A DNA stretch of 64,000 nt from Siderastrea radians (taxonomy: Eukaryota; Cnidaria; Anthozoa; Scleractinia; Rhizangiidae). Where the stretch lies: NCBI GenBank assembly GCA_964017195.1, contig OZ024890.1, positions 19,114,701 through 19,178,700 of the forward strand, written 5' to 3'. Each line of letters starts with the position of its first letter. Position 1 is the stretch's first letter. Shown one piece after another: positions 31,232-42,390 of the stretch. Both the position numbers and the translations under genes were made by a program. Below the pieces are notes generated by a model. That model had not been told where the DNA came from. It saw only the letters and a list, made by a program, of their open reading frames with translations, and did no database searches.

Positions 31232-33564
31232 GTAGGATATTGATGTTTATTTTATGGTAACTGTGTATTTCTATTTAGTACTAATTTATGTCTTCTTGAT
31301 GGCTTTGCAGATACCCTATTCCAACTGAAGGTAAGCAACGAAAGCCAAATTTTTCTTCTTCTTCTTCTTCCTCGGATAACCCACCTCCTTCTTAATGAAG
31401 ATTCTCGTGAGCGTCAGTGCAGGTGCTATTTATAAAAATAACTGTGCAGGTGCTTAAAAATTAAAAACTTAGGGTATGGTCAGTGGCTATTTGTAAGCCA
31501 CAGCATGTTTGTATGCTTAAGCTTAGGCGTTAATGTAAACTTAAGCATTCAAATGTTCTCAAAGAAGTCATGTTTGTCATAATTATTATGTTGGTATACA
31601 TCTTGCAGTTTACAACCAAACAGTTGGAAAGGTTCTCGAAGAAATGTGAGAAGGAGGAGAAGGCACAACAAGCCAAAGTAAAGAAGGTAGCTAAAATTGT
31701 TTCCACCCTCATTAAGCTTATAAGCCTTTGTAACCGGAAAATTGGAAAGTCTTAAGCTTGTTGAATTTCTGCACAAGCTGTTGCTAACAACTTGTTCAAT
31801 TTATATTCCTGATTCAGTGGCTCACAAGACAAAGCATACAATGATGCGCCGATCAATTCGAAACTTCAACATCCCCCCCCCCCGGGCATTTGACTGTGTA
31901 TCGTGCCCGGGGAGGGGGGAATTTGAACGTTGCGTTGGAAGGGTGGGGAATTTGAACCGGATTTATCTCTTGTTCTGACAATATGCCCGTGAGTTTTTTC
32001 GGTTTTTGCAGGGTTTGACGGATTTACAAGATAGAATTTTGCCTTAGTTAGTGAATAACTCTTTCAAAAGGCATATCTCTCTCTGAGAGGCATGTAAAGT
32101 GCTCTTTTGAAGACAAAATTTGTCTTTGAGGAGAGGTAATTCAGTACTAATTGGTGGGGCATTTGAACGGCTTTTTTTGCCCCGAGGGGAGGGAATTTGA
32201 ACAAGCCAATCTTCAAAAGTTCAAATGCCCGGGGGGTTGCCCGGGGGGGGGGGGGGGGATGTTGAACTTTCGAATTGATCGGCGCATTATTACAGATGGT
32301 TATTTACTTGTGTTGGTCAGGGATTTTAATAGGCTATGTTGGCCCTCTCAAAATTATTTGTAGTTGAACATGCAGGTAACTTATAGTGTAGTATAACAGA
32401 AACAGGAGGAGGTCAGAACAAAAGAACAGTGTGAAGTACATGTCAGGGGCAAAATAATAATCTGTAGGTGGGAAAATCAATGGCCACCAATGCATTTTAT
32501 AGAGAAGGCTGCTATATTATATACATCATGTACAGTATGTACTGTAGCATCATCCTGAGGGGAGAAAGATTAGCCTTTTTGGGAGGGGGTGGGGGTGGTT
32601 ATGAAACATAGAATGGCTATTTTCTTCCACATGCTAATTGGCCATGAATGTGAAGCATGAACTGAGCTTTTAATGTTAAGGATAGTGTGATTTTGTAGCC
32701 ACCAAGCAAAATGTCGTGACACAGGACGAACTGGAATTAATGTGAAATGACCGTTTTATTTCTCTGTGATTTGTGATCTCTATCCCCTTATACCCTGCCA
32801 CGTTGAATCAATTTCTGTACCAGCACATAGAACTGCCCAGTATACCCGTATATTAAATATATGATGTAAACAGAAATGGCAAGGTGTTCACTTGTTGCTG
32901 TATAGGTTTTGTGCTGAGGAAAATCCACAAGTTAAAAGACAATGTGCTGATCTTGTTACTTGTTTACATTGTACATAAAGCAGCAGAAGGTCAGAACAAT
33001 AAATTTGTTGTCTTTAGTAACATTATATCATCTTTTTCCCCACATTTCTGAAGGCTTTGCAACAGAAAAACATAGAAGGAGCAAAGATTTATGCAGAAAA
33101 TGCTATTAGGAAAAAGAATGAAGGATTAAACTTTCTAAGACTTGCTTCTCGTGTGGATGCTGTGTCCTCAAAGGTTCAAAGTGCGATGATGATGAAACAG
33201 GTAGTGTATCTGTACATGTATATCACAGTATTCGTTGAAAATTACTATACAATGATATACAATCATACAAGTCATGTATTCTATAATGGCTTTATGGCCA
33301 CCCTTAGGACCTTACATTTAAGTATGCATGCATGACAATTGTGAGCAAGTTGTAGCTTGATTTACATCACCTATGCAAAGTCATGAAGCAACTAGAATCT
33401 GGCTACATGTATATTCGTCATCATTTTGCATACATTATGGAATCATACTGTCAACATGTAAATTGGCCCTGTGAGGGTAAAAATGTAATTTTTGTATATT
33501 GCTGGAACTAGATAAGGTATTACTGCATAACCAGTAAATCATGTTACCCTTATTAAATAAAGTC

Positions 33565-33610
<46 letters not shown>

Positions 33611-36600
33611 TGTTAGCAGAGCTTAGACTTAACTGATTCACACACTACTCGATAAAGTTTTATTATTTGGTCACTCAAGGAAGCTGGTGATGTTGAAAAG
33701 TAGTCACTTACAAACTAAGATTCAACTGTGCGTGGTTGATCTACAGTATGTTCTGGGTCTCTTCAGTAGCTGTTAAGGCTTATCATTATCTGTGCACTGG
33801 CTAATAGGTCAAGGCTCAGGCATAATGGTAGAGAACTACAATCTACTGTATAGTCACTCATTGAGTACAAATTTGATACCTCTGTCAGTTTTCACTAAGG
33901 GTGGGACAAACAGTCCCATTAAAACATGTACCCAATTTCCTCTATACAGTATTTGTTTATGCCATTAATTTCTCCTCATAAGTCACCTTTGGGACACCTG
34001 TCTTCTGTGTTTAACCTTTGTCATGTTAATATTGTCTGTAAATGACTGTAATAGGTTTTGGCATGGCAAGATGTGATTGTACCAAAGCCAACACTAGAAA
34101 TCCATGGCAAATGAATTCTGACAAATTATGTTTTGCAGGTTACAAAGAACATGGATGGTGTTGTTAGAGGATTGGATAAGGCCATGCAATCCATGGATCT
34201 TGAAAAGGTAGAGAAAATAACATCGTTCTTTACTTATGTGATTTGATCTGAGACCCAAGTTATCTTGTCTGACAATACTTCTCTTCTGTTTTACAGATTT
34301 CAGCCACCATGCAAAAGTTTGAAGGCATGTTTGAAGATCTGGATGTTAACACCCAGGTAAGGTCTTGAAGAAAACCTTAAGTTTAACTATTTTCAGTGCA
34401 ATGTAGCCACTGGTAATTGTGCGATTTTGAAATTCATATTGCTTCAAAAGCTATCAAATTTGTTTAAATGGTCAAAAATTCATCTAAATCACTGAAATAA
34501 GTAGTTGGTAAATCTTAAGGGTGGCAAATTGTTAAATTGAGTTGCTGCTAAAATAGTAATGTTAAGCGCTCTTGGTTTACACATATCAATTTACCGATAT
34601 TTAAAATAAGCAAGATGAACATTTATTTGTTTGTCTCACGATGGAATCGCTTTGAGTTGTTGATCGCAATGTTTCAACTGCAATACTGCTAGTCTTCATC
34701 AGGCGATGAGGTCGATTGTTTACGTGTCGCTAGTTGTAGCAGGTTGGTTCGCTGCTATTGGTGCATTTCGATCCTCATTATTATTCCGACTATTAGATGT
34801 TGTTCCCTCACACTTTGTGGTTGATGGGCTGTTGTGCTTTCTGATCATAGGTATCCAAGCTTCAGGAATTTCGATTCCACTATCTCTGTTGAAGTTATTA
34901 GGATGAAGTCTTATATGGATAGCCTCTTTGACACTACGTGTGTACCAGTGAGGGTCACGACCAATAAACTTAACTTCTTTCCAAATAGGAAGATGCCCCA
35001 TTTCGTTAGCGTGCTCCGAAACTGCGGAGGTTTGCGTATGAGCAAGCCGTATATCTCTGTCGTGTTCGTTTATCCTGTCTTGCATCGCTCTCCCTGTTTT
35101 CCCGATGTATACTTTGCCGTGCTCACATGGAATCTTATAGACGACACCGTCTTGTTTAGTTGGTTCAAGGGCGTTTTTCCGTCGCACTAAGTGAGACCTA
35201 AGAGTTGCGTCTGATTTGAAGACGGTGCATATACCTTGTTGTTGTAGGCAGCGGCGAAGAACCTCTGATACACCTTTTACGTAGGGTAGAACCGCAGTAG
35301 ATTTAAATTCCTGCATAGGTTCTTTGTTGGCTGTTGGTCTTGTTGTCTTTGTGAGCTTTCGTACAAATGAAGAGGGATATCCGTTCGAAACTAGTACCGA
35401 TGATAAATGTTTCTTTTCTTCAGAGATAGCTGATGGTTTTGATGTGAGGTGTTTGGCTCGGTTGTATAAACACTTAACAATACCACGTTTCACCGACTGA
35501 GGATGGTGTGAATCATGGGCTAGGTATTGGTCAGTGTGGGTGGGCTTTCTGTAAACAGTGGTGGTGAGAAGACTGTTTGAATCCCTTGAAACTGATGTGT
35601 CAAGAAAGGGGATAGTGTTATCTTTCTCGATTTCCATGGTAAAACGAATAGTAGGCTGTTGACTGTTTAGATGTTGTAAAAAGCTGTCTACATGTAGTCT
35701 TTACCTAAGACTGTAAAAGTGTCATCTACATATCGCTTCCAGATCTTAGGTTTATAGGTCGCTGTTGCTATCGCCGGTTCCTCAAACTCTTCCATGTAAA
35801 GGTTAGCAATAACTGCGGAGACAGAGCTCCCCATGGCTGCTCCGTCTTTCTGTTTGTAAATCGACCCATTGTATTGGAAATACGTGGATCTTAAGACAAA
35901 GTTTAAAAGGTCGGCAATTGAAATTTAAATGATATTTAAAATGTTGGGTTGATTGTTTGAGGTTATGTTGCATTCTGATATTTTAGGTACTGGAAAGTGC
36001 AATGGGAGAGGCTACAACCTTGTCAACTCCTCAAGACCAGGTGAGGTGCTCACATCCGGGAACAAGTGAACTTTGTAGAATTTCTAATTCTTATCATTCA
36101 AACAACAAATAACTCTCCAAAAGTTGCATGCCAGCATGCCACCACATGCCTTTAGCATTTGCTTGACACTTTTCTGCCAAAAATACCTGATCGTTCAATA
36201 TGCGGGCATCAGGTTGTTTCTCCAGTATTCTGAATATAATTACTGGCATGGTTCCCTGTATATCAGAGCAAATATTTAGTGTGAATTACTTTTCATTATT
36301 TTTCTGTCATTGCAAAATTAGCAGCAGCTTCTTCATAACTGCATAGCTGTTTAAGTCATAAAGCCTTCTTACCTTAATTATCAAAACCTATGAGAACCTC
36401 CAAGTGTCTTCACTTTCCCACTGGTGAAACACAACTGTAAGTTACATTTTTTAATAAATTTATCTTCATTTTTCTTCCTGTTTAGGTTGAGGCACTAATC
36501 CAACAAGTTGCAGAGGAAAATGGTTTGGAAATCATGAGTCAGCTGGAAGCTGTGCAGCCAGGCACATCCTCCCTCAGAAACCAAGAAGGAGAAAGATCAC

Positions 36601-37522
36601 AAAGGGAGGAAGATACTCTGAGCAAAAGGTCAGAAGGACTTATATATTTCTTCCTAAATACATATTGTTAAAAAAAAAACATGTGCATGAACTACATACC
36701 ATACCACAGGAAATTTTCTTGACTTTGAATTTTTGGCAAAAAAGAAGCCACTGATTAATTATTGGTCTTTATTATGAGAGAACCTCAACAGATTCTCTAA
36801 ATTAGCTAATTTAATGCCAAAAATGTAACCCTTAAAACACCACACTGTCAATTATGATGTCAGGAGAAATTTCCTGTCACAAGGTTAAAACTGTGATTGA
36901 AGTTTTATCTCAGTCAAACTCATGACTTACCATGCACTGGGTAGATGCTCTAGAACCACTGTGCTACAGGGAGAGTCTTGGCAAGCTACAACCTTCGTCA
37001 TTAATATTGGGACACCTTCACATCTCTGTAATTGCCAAGAACAATTCTATGAAAAAACCCCGCCCCCCTGTACAGTGTTGATTTTCCCATCGGAAATCGA
37101 TTTACCTGTAACACAACATTATTTAAGGGGGGGTGGGTTTTTTTTAAGCCTAGTTACACTGTATGGCATGATTGAGTTTAAAAAGTGGAATTCATGTAAA
37201 ATAGGCTGGTTTTCTTTAGGTGTCCCAAACATTTTTGTCAAAGGTTGTAGGTTAAGAAAGATGGAATATTCAGTTTGTCACGAGCGTGGGACAAAGAAAA
37301 AATCTGAGTCCCCAACGGGAATCGAACCCATGACCTCCCGTACACCGGTCGGGCACTCTAGCCACTGAGCTACTGGGAGACGCGTGGCGAGTGAGGTCCT
37401 ATTTACTGAGTTATATACTACATAATTTCATGTGAAATGCAGATCCTGAACACTGCTACAGAAATGTATCTTGCTAACTACAATTTCTTCTTTTTTTCAG
37501 ACTTGCTGCTTTAAGAAGTTAG
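31216..37522 (+). CDS. CHMP1B: Charged multivesicular body protein 1 (ESCRT-III), complete, nine exons
   Basis: ESCRT-III subunit acting in membrane scission at endosomes and the cytokinetic bridge, recruiting VPS4 and spastin. Coding exons: 31216-31231, 31311-31330, 31609-31686, 33054-33200, 34139-34207, 34297-34356, 35987-36040, 36486-36628, 37501-37522. All are GT-AG with continuous phase and give 202 residues (human CHMP1B 199). Visible family features: basic N-terminal helices ([20 protein letters not shown]), [20 protein letters not shown] with [31 protein letters not shown], and the C-terminal MIT-interacting motif [18 protein letters not shown]1A versus CHMP1B cannot be settled by eye because invertebrates usually have one CHMP1. 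Confidence 0.95.
31311..31330 (+). CDS. CHMP1B: CHMP1 coding exon 2 (20 nt micro-exon)
   Basis: ATACCCTATTCCAACTGAAG between TTTGCAG and GTAAGC. It supplies (D)TLFQLK, matching HLFNLK in the human protein, so it is required despite its size. Confidence 0.88.
31609..31686 (+). CDS. CHMP1B: CHMP1 coding exon 3
   Basis: 78 nt encoding [20 protein letters not shown] plus QAKVKK, the basic membrane-binding helix region. Acceptor TCTTGCAG, donor GTAGCT. Confidence 0.93.
31841..32290. mobile_element. 450 bp poly-C/poly-G TIR element in CHMP1 intron 3
   Basis: Inverted ends ATGCGCCGATCAATTCGAA and its complement, each followed by CTTCAACAT and a homopolymer C (or G) run and GGGCATTTGA. TACA flanks both sides (31837-31840, 32291-32294) as a 4 bp target duplication. 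Internal GAATTTGAAC words repeat. Non-coding. Confidence 0.8.
32295..33053. other. Rest of CHMP1 intron 3
   Basis: No gene or named repeat seen apart from short G runs near 32580-32600. Confidence 0.45.
33054..33200 (+). CDS. CHMP1B: CHMP1 coding exon 4
   Basis: 147 nt encoding [20 protein letters not shown] through [12 protein letters not shown]. It holds the most conserved CHMP1 segment. Acceptor TTCTGAAG is atypical; donor GTAGTG. Confidence 0.94.
33567..33619 (+). repeat. (ATT)n microsatellite in CHMP1 intron 4
   Basis: About 17 uninterrupted TTA/ATT triplets. Confidence 0.95.
34139..34207 (+). CDS. CHMP1B: CHMP1 coding exon 5
   Basis: 69 nt encoding [20 protein letters not shown] then LEK. 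Acceptor TTTTGCAG, donor GTAGAG. Confidence 0.94.
34297..34356 (+). CDS. CHMP1B: CHMP1 coding exon 6
   Basis: 60 nt encoding [20 protein letters not shown]. The following intron contains the antisense Penelope-like element. Confidence 0.94.
34613..35918 (-). mobile_element. 5'-truncated Penelope-like retroelement, antisense in CHMP1 intron 6
   Basis: Reading the minus strand, 35918-35690 encodes the end of an RT domain ([43 protein letters not shown] with the catalytic YVDD). A stop and a frame shift follow near 35690. The 35637-34720 frame (305 residues) then carries [23 protein letters not shown] and a GIY-YIG endonuclease domain ([17 protein letters not shown]). RT plus C-terminal GIY-YIG is the Penelope-like order. 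The 5' part of RT is missing, so this copy is dead. Confidence 0.9.
35987..36040 (+). CDS. CHMP1B: CHMP1 coding exon 7
   Basis: 54 nt encoding [18 protein letters not shown] (human TTTLTTPQNQ block). Acceptor ATTTTAG, donor GTGAGG. Confidence 0.93.
36486..36628 (+). CDS. CHMP1B: CHMP1 coding exon 8
   Basis: 143 nt encoding [20 protein letters not shown] and a Gln/Glu/Arg-rich linker, ending EEDTLSK with a split Arg codon. Acceptor TGTTTAG, donor GTCAGA. Confidence 0.92.
36629..37500. other. CHMP1 last intron with a SINE insertion
   Basis: 872 bp. It contains a decayed Thr(GGT)-like tRNA-headed SINE on the minus strand at about 37260-37385 and otherwise unique sequence with a G run near 37130. 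Confidence 0.6.
37260..37385 (-). repeat. SINE family B copy, minus strand
   Basis: Reverse complement reads TAGCTCAGTGGCTAGAGTG, loop CCGGTGT, AGGTCATGGGTTCGATTCC, GGGGACTCAGATTTTTTC and TTTGTCCCACGCTCGTGAC, the same head and body as 40896 and 61116. The acceptor stem is diverged. Confidence 0.8.
37501..37522 (+). CDS. CHMP1B: CHMP1 last coding exon (MIT-interacting motif end and stop)
   Basis: 22 nt completing RLAALRS then TAG, after a long pyrimidine tract and CAG. It completes the L..RL..LR motif that binds MIT domains. Confidence 0.92.
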
Positions 37523-37682
37523 TGGAACACAAGACTACAAAAGACAGTCATTGTAATTTTGTAAAATTAATCATGCTCAGTAACTTTAAGTCACAGTGAT
37601 GCATGTAAATAGTCTTTTACCTGCAATTATGTTAGTCTGTTATTGAAAAATGTTTTCTCTCCAACGCATCACTGTTACAACT

Positions 37683-37688
37683 AATAAA
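37683..37688 (+). other. Candidate CHMP1 polyadenylation signal
   Basis: AATAAA 161 nt after the stop codon, the first canonical hexamer in the 3' flank. A transposon begins 25 nt later. Confidence 0.5.
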
Positions 37689-37712
37689 CTAGTAAATAGT
37701 TAACAATTAGTA

Positions 37713-37894
37713 CAGTGGAACCTCGATTTAACGAACCTCGATACAAAGAAGTCCTCAGTATAACGAAGAGTATTTTACAGCCCAGTAATAGCATAATGTA
37801 TGGAATAGAACCTCGATATAACAAACCCTTGATATACATGTAGCGAACCAATTTCCCCAGTCCCTTGGCACTTGGTCTAATCAAGGTTCCATTG
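37713..37894. mobile_element. pogo/Tigger-like MITE
   Basis: Begins CAGTGGAACCTCGATTTAAC and ends AAGGTTCCATTG, with TA on both sides (37711-37712, 37895-37896). CAGTGGAACCTCGAT-type ends and TA target duplications are typical of pogo/Tigger (Tc1/mariner superfamily) elements. A relative lies at 52691-52945. Confidence 0.8.
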
Positions 37895-37896
37895 TA

Positions 37897-38067
37897 TATA
37901 CCAAACCAGTGGATAGTGTTTTTCCCGTGCTCTGATTGGCTACTCAAACTCAGGATAGTATCTGCTATTCACCTCCGGCATTTTTCTGGATTCCGCGCGC
38001 AAGTTTTCCTTCATTTCACAGAAAAAAAAGGAAGAATTTGGTGCTGGCTATCCACTGGTTTGGTATA
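37897..38067. mobile_element. 171 bp hairpin MITE
   Basis: TATACCAAACCAGTGGATAG at the left and CTATCCACTGGTTTGGTATA at the right, perfect 20 bp inverted ends. It abuts the preceding pogo-like MITE. The short frames inside are not genes. Confidence 0.85.
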
Positions 38068-38726
38068 ATTATACTAATTGAACAGTTATTCACCTCATTA
38101 GTGAAGAGTGGTAGACATTTCAGTCTCTGCTTCGCAGCTCAGCAGATATCCACCAGTATTCACCTCCACTTTGGTGAATAATTGTTAATTATTATTCAAC
38201 AAGCACATGTGGGATATGAGGCGATAAAGCATTTGGCATCCGATTTCCTTATAAGACAAGAAGCACAGTTTTTGCTGATAACCTGTATGTAGTGATCCAC
38301 TGAGAAAGTTAGAAAATCGATAACCAAGGTGAATAAGATTTAGGTAAAAATAAAAAAAAAATAATAAAAATAATACTGTTTTGAATCTTCAAAAAATCAT
38401 CATCACAATATAAAAACTACTTAAAGAACGGGGTTAGTGAGAATTTAGAAAGGGAAGCCAGATCATGTGCAAGTGGATTTCACAAATTTGAAATTGGAAG
38501 TATATACAGGACAAGTAGGACCCCATTTAAAGACCCTCAAAGCAAGACAAGGCCAAGAAGCAACGGTGTGACAAATATCCAAGGGGCAGTGGCAAAATTT
38601 GTATACAGAAGAATGAAAAAACCTCTTGGACTTGCTATTAATAGCACTATATCGTAGTCCAGACACCAAGTACAGTATATGTGACGGGAGTTTGAGGTAG
38701 TTTTAGAAGCTAAAACGATTGTAGTA
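38068..38726. other. Intergenic sequence, nothing recognised
   Basis: AT-rich, with poly-A rich stretches near 38345-38375. No gene or named repeat. Confidence 0.45.
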
Positions 38727-39113
38727 GCCATGAATGGTTCAGGGCTTAGGAGTCTGGCTTAAAAATGCAGGCCCCATGGCTGCAAGCCTAAAGATTTCAG
38801 GGCTTCAGGGGCCTCCTCCCCCTTTATTCGAGAATTAAGGGTTCTGCAGAACCCCCCCCCCCCCACCTCCGTTTTGTTGGGACCGTACATTAATTGTTAC
38901 ACCTCAAAACCGTAGGTATACACTCTACAGTAAGGGTGTAAAAGGATCTGACAACGGTCGAAATACTTTTGTTGACTGGATATTTTTCTATTTAGAGCAA
39001 CTAAAAAAAGAAGATAGATCTAGGGTAACGTTGGAGATTACACTAAGTCTATTGTGTTGTTTTGTTTGCAATTTGCCCCCTAATACAACAATACTTTTGT
39101 GCGGTTTATGTCT

Positions 39114-39355
39114 ATGAGGAAAAAGCATATCTTAGCAAGGACTATCAGAATCCAAAAAGAAAATTGGGGGTAACCACGCATTTTTCAGAGATAATTGAGC
39201 TTAAATTTGGAAAGAAATTGCCAAACAGTCTTTGTATTTTAACGCTTTTATAGAACAATGGTTGCTTAATTATCTCTGAAAAATGCGTGCCTACCCATAG
39301 TTTCTTTTTGGATTCCAATAATCCTTGCTAAGATCTACTTTTTTCCCATGGTCAT
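39114..39355. mobile_element. 242 bp foldback element
   Basis: Left arm ATGAGGAAAAAGCAT, TCTTAGCAAGGA, GAATCCAAAAAGAAA, CGCATTTTTCAGAGATAATT; right arm is the reverse complement with scattered changes. Arms about 90 bp, loop about 60 bp. It lies in sequence absent from the 60 kb duplicate. Confidence 0.8.
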
Positions 39356-40011
39356 AACCTTTGCAAAAATACATCTCTATTAGGAGGCACCGTCCTTAAT
39401 AACATTGTTGAAAGAAAAGCAGCGCAAGTTTGGTCTCGTAGGTTTAACACAATGCACGTATTTCCGGACCAATTTTTTAATTAAACAAATCAGGTGAAAC
39501 CTACGCAGCGAAACACGGGTATTTCGTACTTCGAAGAGTAAGTAAGAAACTATCATCAAGTGTGGGCAGGTTTTACCCTGTGAGCAGAGGTTTGGTCGCC
39601 CTCTGCTTGCACGGTAGACAGGTTTCCGTAGAAAAAAGTCTTTCGTAAAAATCGTTTTGTTTAATTGACAGTTCATCTAGACTGAAAAGAAGTTTCAGTA
39701 CGATCTTTAGTCTGTTTTATATGAGAATAATAAAATCATATCTAAAGAAGTGACATGTGGTTTCTCTATACAAAGTGAAATCATGTAGCAAGCGTCTGAG
39801 TAAATTATTATGGGGAGCCTCAGGCGCCCCCGACTTTGCACCCCTTGATTATTCGGACGCATGTGTACGCAGCGGGCAAAAAGTACGATAAATGACAAGA
39901 ATTTTTCCCGTCGAAGGAACGTTCTCTGAACAACAATTTGACAATATGATATCTTCACATGAGAAGAAATCGTTACTGCCAAGTTTCAAGTTCTGAATTT
40001 TGTATAAACAG

Positions 40012-40082
40012 GTGTACGGAAGGTCCTGGGTTCGATTCCCGTCGGGGACTCGGACTTTTCTTTGTCCCATGCTCACGACATG
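40012..40082 (+). repeat. SINE family B fragment
   Basis: 3' half of the tRNA head and the start of the body: GGAAGGTCCTGGGTTCGATT, CCCGTCGGGGACTCGGAC, TTTGTCCCATGCTC. The 5' half of the head is absent. Confidence 0.65.
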
Positions 40083-40319
40083 TTGAATTTCCATCGGTAT
40101 GTAGTCGAAACAACATCGGGGCTTGATTATGTTATTCAGTGCAACATGTAGGGAAACATGTAGGGGAGCCATCCAGGACAGTACAACTAACTTAGAGGAG
40201 TGGAAAGTTCGTCTTCTTCATGTCGCCTCTGGGATTTGCCTCTGGGACAATAAGTTAAAATAAATAGGCTGTTTCCTGGCGATTTTTTTTAACAAGTCAG
40301 TGCAAAATAGGAACAATTA

Positions 40320-40391
40320 GGGCCTGTCCGGGAGTCGAACCCGGGACCTCTCGCACCCTAAGCGAGAATCATGCCACTAGACCAACAGGCC
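40320..40391 (-). tRNA. tRNA-Pro (AGG)
   Basis: 72 nt cloverleaf: acceptor GGCCTGT/ACAGGCC pairs perfectly, anticodon stem TCGCT... with loop TTAGGGT giving anticodon AGG and U33 present, variable GGTCC, T arm CGGG-TTCGACT-CCCG, discriminator C. A box TGGTCTAGTGG and B box GGTTCGACTCC intact. Very close to the canonical animal tRNA-Pro. Identical copy at 60276-60347. Confidence 0.9.
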
Positions 40392-40796
40392 ATGTAATGA
40401 TCGCATGTATCGAGAAGTGATATAAATATTTTTGTGTTCTCATAAGCTGGTCTTATCACACCTGTTCTGGTCCTCTGGTCACCTACGCTGCACAAACTAC
40501 CTGCACCTTACAAACGACTTATACACAAACAATGGACAAACCGACTAATTTGACTAACAATGGGTCAACGGATATTTGACTAACAAAAGACGGATCGAAA
40601 CGCACAAATAACGTTTTACAGTCTACGCAGCCAACAACGTCGCGGCTTAACTGACAGACGACCAATAACATCGCGAGTTCGTCGACCAATCAGGCCAACG
40701 ACCCGAGACTAAAACATCTACTGTTGATTCACAATTCACTAGACTCTGATAATGGCTTCCGCAGAGGTTGTCGAAACGAAACTCAATGTCACCACA

Positions 40797-41065
40797 ACTC
40801 TCACAATTCATGATGACATCGACATTGCTGATCCTAGCAGTATGCAGGACGCATGTCACATAAGAACTCAGTAAAAATGGCCTCGCTCTCCATGAGTTCT
40901 CGTAGCTCAGTGGATAGAGCGCCCGCCCGGTGTTCGGGAGGTCATGGGTTCGATTCCTGTCGGGGACTCAGATTTTTCTTTGTCCCACGCTCGTGTCATT
41001 GTTGATTATTTCATCTTTCACATTTAATTTACCGAGCTGAAAATTCACCATCACTTTCATTTATC
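40797..41065 (+). repeat. SINE family B, first tandem unit
   Basis: Unit from ACTCTCACAATTCATGATGA to the repeat of the same words at 41066. The tandem partner follows directly and is interrupted by a DNA element at 41170. Confidence 0.8.
40896..40967 (+). repeat. tRNA-like head of SINE family B, Thr(GGT)-like
   Basis: 72 nt with acceptor GTTCTCG/CGGGGAC (wobble pairs), A box TAGCTCAGTGG, loop CCGGTGT and B box GGTTCGATTCC. Again C replaces T33, the same oddity as in SINE array A, so the two families may share an ancestral head. Confidence 0.8.
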
Positions 41066-41169
41066 ACAATTCATGATGACATCGACATTGCTGATCCTAG
41101 CAGTATGCAGGACGACTGTCACATAAGGACTCAGTAAAAATGGCCTCGCTCTCCATGAGTTCTCGTAGC

Positions 41170-42220
41170 CCAGGCATAACTAATCGATGATCAATGACAT
41201 CAATTGGTAATCAATGAGTAATCGATGGGTAATCAGTTGATTAGTCATTGATTATTGGTGATGATCAATGTGTAATCGATGACTAATCGAAGCCCAAAAA
41301 TTTTGTGGCCTATCGATTACTCATCGATGACATCGATTACTCATTGATGTAATTGATTACCTATTGATGTTACTCATCTGTGTTAGACGTATTTTTCTTT
41401 ATAACTGGCGTTCCTGTTGACGAAATTACACCTTCACAAAAGGTCAAATAACCTTCAAGAATGTCGAGACGTGAAGTGCTAATCACAAATACAGATTATT
41501 CTTAATTGTGCAATATTTCACTTTACCCAACTCTTTAATTAATAACAAAACATGTATAACTGAACACTAACTAACCAGTCTGAAAATGAAACTAACAAGA
41601 ACGCTGACAAGAATCGACCACGTGGTTATAGATTTTGTTCGGTGGATGTTTGTCAGCAAAGTAAAACTGCTTCGGCTTAGGGAAACAGCCGTCATAAGCA
41701 GTTACATTATGCACCGTAACAGCTGCAAGCACTTTTACTGTTGGTGCTGTTTTCAAGTGTAACCATGATAATGTAACATTGTTATGGCGTGTACAAGCTT
41801 GAGTAATAAATATTTTTACAAGATCCGATTTTTTTGCCTTTGAGCTAAACGCGATTCCTTCTGACGCTTAACACATTGTAAGCTTAATTGTAAGCTGGAT
41901 AAAATAAAGCTGGAAACATCTATTTACATTTAACAAGTTGTTTTTATTTTGTTCTTATTCGCCAAATACGGTTTTCAGCCACGAAATGATATCGATGAGT
42001 AATGAATGAAATCAATGATTAATCAATGCAATCAATGATTAATCGATGCAATCGATGACTAATCGATGACCAAAAATTTTGTGGCCTATCGATTAGTCAT
42101 CGATTACTCATTGATCATCGGCAATAATCAATGACTAATCAACTGATTACCAATCGATTACCTATTGATTACTCATTGATTTCATTGATGTCATTGATGT
42201 TATCGATTAGTTATGCCTGG
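41170..42220. mobile_element. 1.05 kb TIR element inserted inside a SINE tRNA head
   Basis: Ends CCAGGCATAACTAATCGAT and its complement ATCGATTAGTTATGCCTGG. The 6 bp CGTAGC (41164-41169 and 42221-42226) is duplicated, and the uninterrupted target is seen at 40896 and 61116. Both subterminal parts (about 160 and 220 bp) are runs of ATCGATGA and TGATTA palindromic words. The middle (41380-41980) shows no gene. Superfamily unknown. Confidence 0.88.
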
Positions 42221-42390
42221 CGTAGCTCAGTGGATAGAGCGCCCGCCCGGTGTTCGGGAGGTCATGGGTTCGATTCCTGTCGAGGACTCAGATTTTTCTT
42301 TGTCCCACGCTCGTGTCATTGTTGATTATTTCATCTTTCACATTTAATTTACCGAGCTGAGAATTCACCATCACTTTCATTTATCACAAC
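42221..42390 (+). repeat. 3' part of the interrupted SINE family B copy
   Basis: Continues from CGTAGCTCAGTGGATAGAGC to the end of the SINE body. Its first 10 bases lie at 41159-41169, on the other side of the inserted element. Confidence 0.85.
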
